Made by a program: the position numbers and the translations under genes | Notes under the pieces: model-generated | The model's input: only the letters and a program-made list of their open reading frames with translations | The model's database searches: none | What the model was told of the DNA's origin: nothing | Shown here: one piece after another, positions 14,168 through 15,845 of the stretch | How positions within the stretch are numbered: the first letter of the stretch is position 1 | How the letters are laid out: every line of letters begins with the position of its first letter | Assembly: GCA_017517815.1 (NCBI GenBank) | Contig: JAFWYA010000093.1 | Location: 1-15,845, forward strand | DNA: 15,845 nt | Reading direction: 5' to 3' | Source of the DNA: Clostridia bacterium | GTDB taxonomy: Bacteria; Bacillota_A; Clostridia; Christensenellales; Aristaeellaceae

Positions 14168-14177
14168 TTCCCGCAGC

Positions 14178-14219
14178 AAACATCGGAGAGTTCAAATGGA
14201 CTCTCCGATGTTTTTCTTT
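14178..14219 (+). terminator. Terminator of the trp-type operon
   Basis: AAACATCGGAGAGT (14178-14191) pairs exactly with ACTCTCCGATGTTT (14200-14213) around an 8-base loop, followed by Ts interrupted by one C. Confidence 0.93.
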
Positions 14220-14246
14220 GAAAAAAATTTCCTTTTCTGTTATACT
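14218..14246 (+). promoter_or_regulatory. Promoter of the degV gene
   Basis: TTGAAA (14218-14223), a 17-base spacer ending in TGT, and TATACT (14241-14246). The -35 begins in the T-rich tail of the preceding terminator. Confidence 0.8.
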
Positions 14247-14293
14247 ATGCTGGATTAAACCAAATCCTCGGCTATTGGAAAGGGAGAAATGCC

Positions 14294-15172
14294 ATGTCCT
14301 TTGCCATCGTAACAGACACTGCCGCCAATCTTCCCCAGCTGTATTTAAACAGGCACGACATCACCACCGTGCCCTTTACCTTTCTGCTTGATGGAAAGGA
14401 ATTTGACTATACCTGCCCCGACACATTTGACAGTCACACCTATTATGACGCCATTCGTGCCGGTGCGCGCGTGACCACGTCGCAGATCAACCCGGACCGC
14501 TATATGGACTATATGCGTCCGATTCTCAAGCGCGGAAAAAACATCCTGTTTGTGGGCGTTTCCTCCGGCGTCAGCGGCGCTTTTTCGTCTGCCCAGCTGG
14601 CTGCAAGTCAGCTGCGCGAGGAATTTCCCGAGCGCACTATCCGTCTGGTAGACAGTCTGAGCGCCGCACTTGGCGAGGGCCTGCTGGTACTGAAGGCCGC
14701 CCTTTGCCGCAATGAAGGACTGAATTTGGAAAACACCGCCCGTCAATTGGAAGAGTTCCGCACCCGCATCTATCACCTGTTTACCGTCGACGATCTGCAG
14801 CACCTTAACCGCAGTGGCCGCATCTCCGGCCTGACCGCCGCCATCGGCACGGTGCTTGGCATCAAGCCGCTGCTCAAGGGCAGCGACGAAGGCAAGATCG
14901 TCGCAAGCGACAAAGCCCGCGGCCGAAAAAAGGTGCTGAGCATGATGGCGCAGAAATACGCCGCGCTTGTCAGTGACGCCAAAAACCATCTGGTGGCCAT
15001 TTCTCATGCTGACTGCCCGGACGATGCTGAAAAGCTGGCTGACATGATTCGTGCCGAATATGAACCTAAGGACGTGATCGTCACCCGCCATGAACCCGCG
15101 ACCGGCGGTCACATCGGCCCCGGTGCGCTGGCCCTGTTCTTTGTGGGTGCCCCCGGAGTGCGCAAAAAATAA
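14294..15172 (+). CDS. DegV family fatty-acid-binding protein
   Basis: A 292-residue DegV/FakB-family protein. Members bind one fatty acid and present it to the kinase FakA for phosphorylation, feeding phospholipid synthesis. Seen here: FAIVTDTAANLP at the N-terminus, VTTSQINPDRY (Thr62-Ser63, the conserved head-group-binding TSQ), VGVSSGVSGAFSSAQLA (about 88-104), VDSLSAALGEGLLV, VDDLQHLNRSGRISG, GIKPLLKGSDEGKI and TGGHIGPGALALFF near the C-terminus, all in family order. The ATG at 14294 follows AGGGAGA by 6 bases. It is a single-gene unit with its own promoter and terminator. FakA is not in the window, so role as a FakB is inferred from family alone. Confidence 0.93.
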   Translation: MSFAIVTDTAANLPQLYLNRHDITTVPFTFLLDGKEFDYTCPDTFDSHTYYDAIRAGARVTTSQINPDRYMDYMRPILKRGKNILFVGVSSGVSGAFSSAQLAASQLREEFPERTIRLVDSLSAALGEGLLVLKAALCRNEGLNLENTARQLEEFRTRIYHLFTVDDLQHLNRSGRISGLTAAIGTVLGIKPLLKGSDEGKIVASDKARGRKKVLSMMAQKYAALVSDAKNHLVAISHADCPDDAEKLADMIRAEYEPKDVIVTRHEPATGGHIGPGALALFFVGAPGVRKK

Positions 15173-15181
15173 CTCTTTTTT

Positions 15182-15209
15182 ACAGTCTGCTTTACTGCAG
15201 ACTGTTTTT
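15182..15209 (+). terminator. Terminator of the degV gene
   Basis: ACAGTCTGC (15182-15190) pairs exactly with GCAGACTGT (15197-15205) around a 6-base loop, followed by a T-run to 15209. Confidence 0.88.
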
Positions 15210-15277
15210 GTATCCCCAAAAGCAATCCAATCTGCCCATTTCAGCCTCCAGATATTCCAAAACAATGAAAATACATC

Positions 15278-15306
15278 TTGAAAAATCTGACGAAACGGGC
15301 TATAAT
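15278..15306 (+). promoter_or_regulatory. Promoter of ppdK
   Basis: TTGAAA (15278-15283), a 17-base spacer and a perfect TATAAT (15301-15306). Predicted start near 15313, giving a leader of about 75 bases. Confidence 0.87.
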
Positions 15307-15330
15307 AAATTGGTTAGACGAAGGATGAGC

Positions 15331-15366
15331 ATTGGGGATGGATTCCGCCAGTGAATCGTCCTCAAT
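15331..15366 (+). promoter_or_regulatory. Stem-loop in the ppdK leader
   Basis: ATTGGGGATGGATTC (15331-15345) pairs with GAATCGTCCTCAAT (15353-15366): 14 pairs, two of them G-U, with one bulged G and a 7-base loop. It ends five bases before AAAGGAGG and has no U-run, so it is not a terminator. It could stabilise the mRNA or influence ribosome access. Confidence 0.55.
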
Positions 15367-15387
15367 CAATAAAGGAGGCTACTTCCA

Positions 15388-15845
15388 ATGAACAAGTATG
15401 TCTATCTGTTCACCGAAGGCAACGGTTCTATGCGTGAACTGCTGGGCGGCAAGGGCGCTAACCTGGCCGAAATGACCAACATCGGTCTGCCGGTTCCCCA
15501 GGGCTTTACCGTCACCACCGAAGCCTGCACTAAGTATTACGATGATGGCCGCATGATCAACGCCGATATCGAAGCTGAGATCATGGAGTATGTTACCAAG
15601 CTGGAAGAGATCACCGGCAAGAAGTTCGGTGACAAGGAGAACCCCCTGCTGGTCTCCGTGCGTTCCGGTGCCCGCGCTTCCATGCCCGGCATGATGGATA
15701 CCATCCTGAACCTGGGTCTGAACGAGGAAGTCGTGGAAGTTATGGCTGAGAAGTCCGGCAACCCCCGCTGGGCCTACGACTGCTATCGCCGCTTTATCCA
15801 GATGTACTCCGACGTTGTTATGGAAGTCGGTAAGAAGTACTTCGA
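15388..15845 (+). CDS. ppdK: Pyruvate phosphate dikinase, N-terminal part (runs off window)
   Basis: The first 152 residues of pyruvate, phosphate dikinase, which interconverts pyruvate + ATP + Pi and PEP + AMP + PPi, the PPi-linked last step of glycolysis or its reverse in many anaerobes. Visible is the start of the ATP-grasp nucleotide-binding domain: [29 protein letters not shown] (about 20-40) and [21 protein letters not shown] (about 90-110), with Arg92 in the ATP-binding segment. PEP synthase is less likely, because the opening and [14 protein letters not shown] are PPDK-type. AAAGGAGG lies 9 bases before the ATG. The strong promoter and regular codon use fit a highly expressed central enzyme. 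The phosphohistidine and PEP-binding domains are beyond the edge. Confidence 0.95.
   Translation, partial: MNKYVYLFTEGNGSMRELLGGKGANLAEMTNIGLPVPQGFTVTTEACTKYYDDGRMINADIEAEIMEYVTKLEEITGKKFGDKENPLLVSVRSGARASMPGMMDTILNLGLNEEVVEVMAEKSGNPRWAYDCYRRFIQMYSDVVMEVGKKYF

Overview
The window looks like chromosomal DNA from an anaerobic, low-redox Firmicute of class Clostridia, possibly an Oscillospirales- or Christensenellales-like gut lineage (that finer placement is a guess). The reasons are strong AGGAGG ribosome binding sites, several TTG/GTG starts, clean sigma-A promoters, a T-box riboswitch, a DegV protein and pyruvate phosphate dikinase. GC content looks moderately high by eye. No rRNA, tRNA or CRISPR array is visible.

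Left edge (1-2000): the last 34 codons and right end of an IS3-family insertion sequence abut a thioredoxin gene (trxA, minus strand). The IS seems to have landed inside the trxA terminator hairpin, and it carries its own terminator facing the intruding trxA transcripts. A MATE-family exporter follows on the minus strand.

1967-5007: a promoter whose -35 box overlaps that of the MATE gene drives, in the other direction, two overlapping ATP-grasp ligase genes of unknown product. A WecE-like sugar aminotransferase follows with its own promoter, and then a bidirectional terminator. The tandem ligases facing an exporter are the best candidate here for an undescribed small-molecule or peptide-modifying pathway.

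5011-9960 (minus strand): a complete branched-chain/amphipathic amino acid ABC transporter operon, livK-livH-livM-livG-livF in transcription order. It has a promoter overlaid by an 18-bp palindrome and a perfect 15-bp hairpin between the binding-protein gene and the permeases.

10119-14219 (plus strand): a second amino acid ABC transporter of the TrpXYZ type, under a full T-box riboswitch. The specifier triplet reads UUC (Phe) and the antiterminator bulge reads UGGU, which fits a tRNA with discriminator A. The operon has two paralogous binding proteins, one at each end (X1-Y-Z-X2). The liv and trp-type operons are head to head.

14218-15845: a DegV-family fatty-acid-binding protein with its own promoter and terminator, then the first 152 codons of pyruvate phosphate dikinase, which has a strong promoter and a structured leader and runs off the window.
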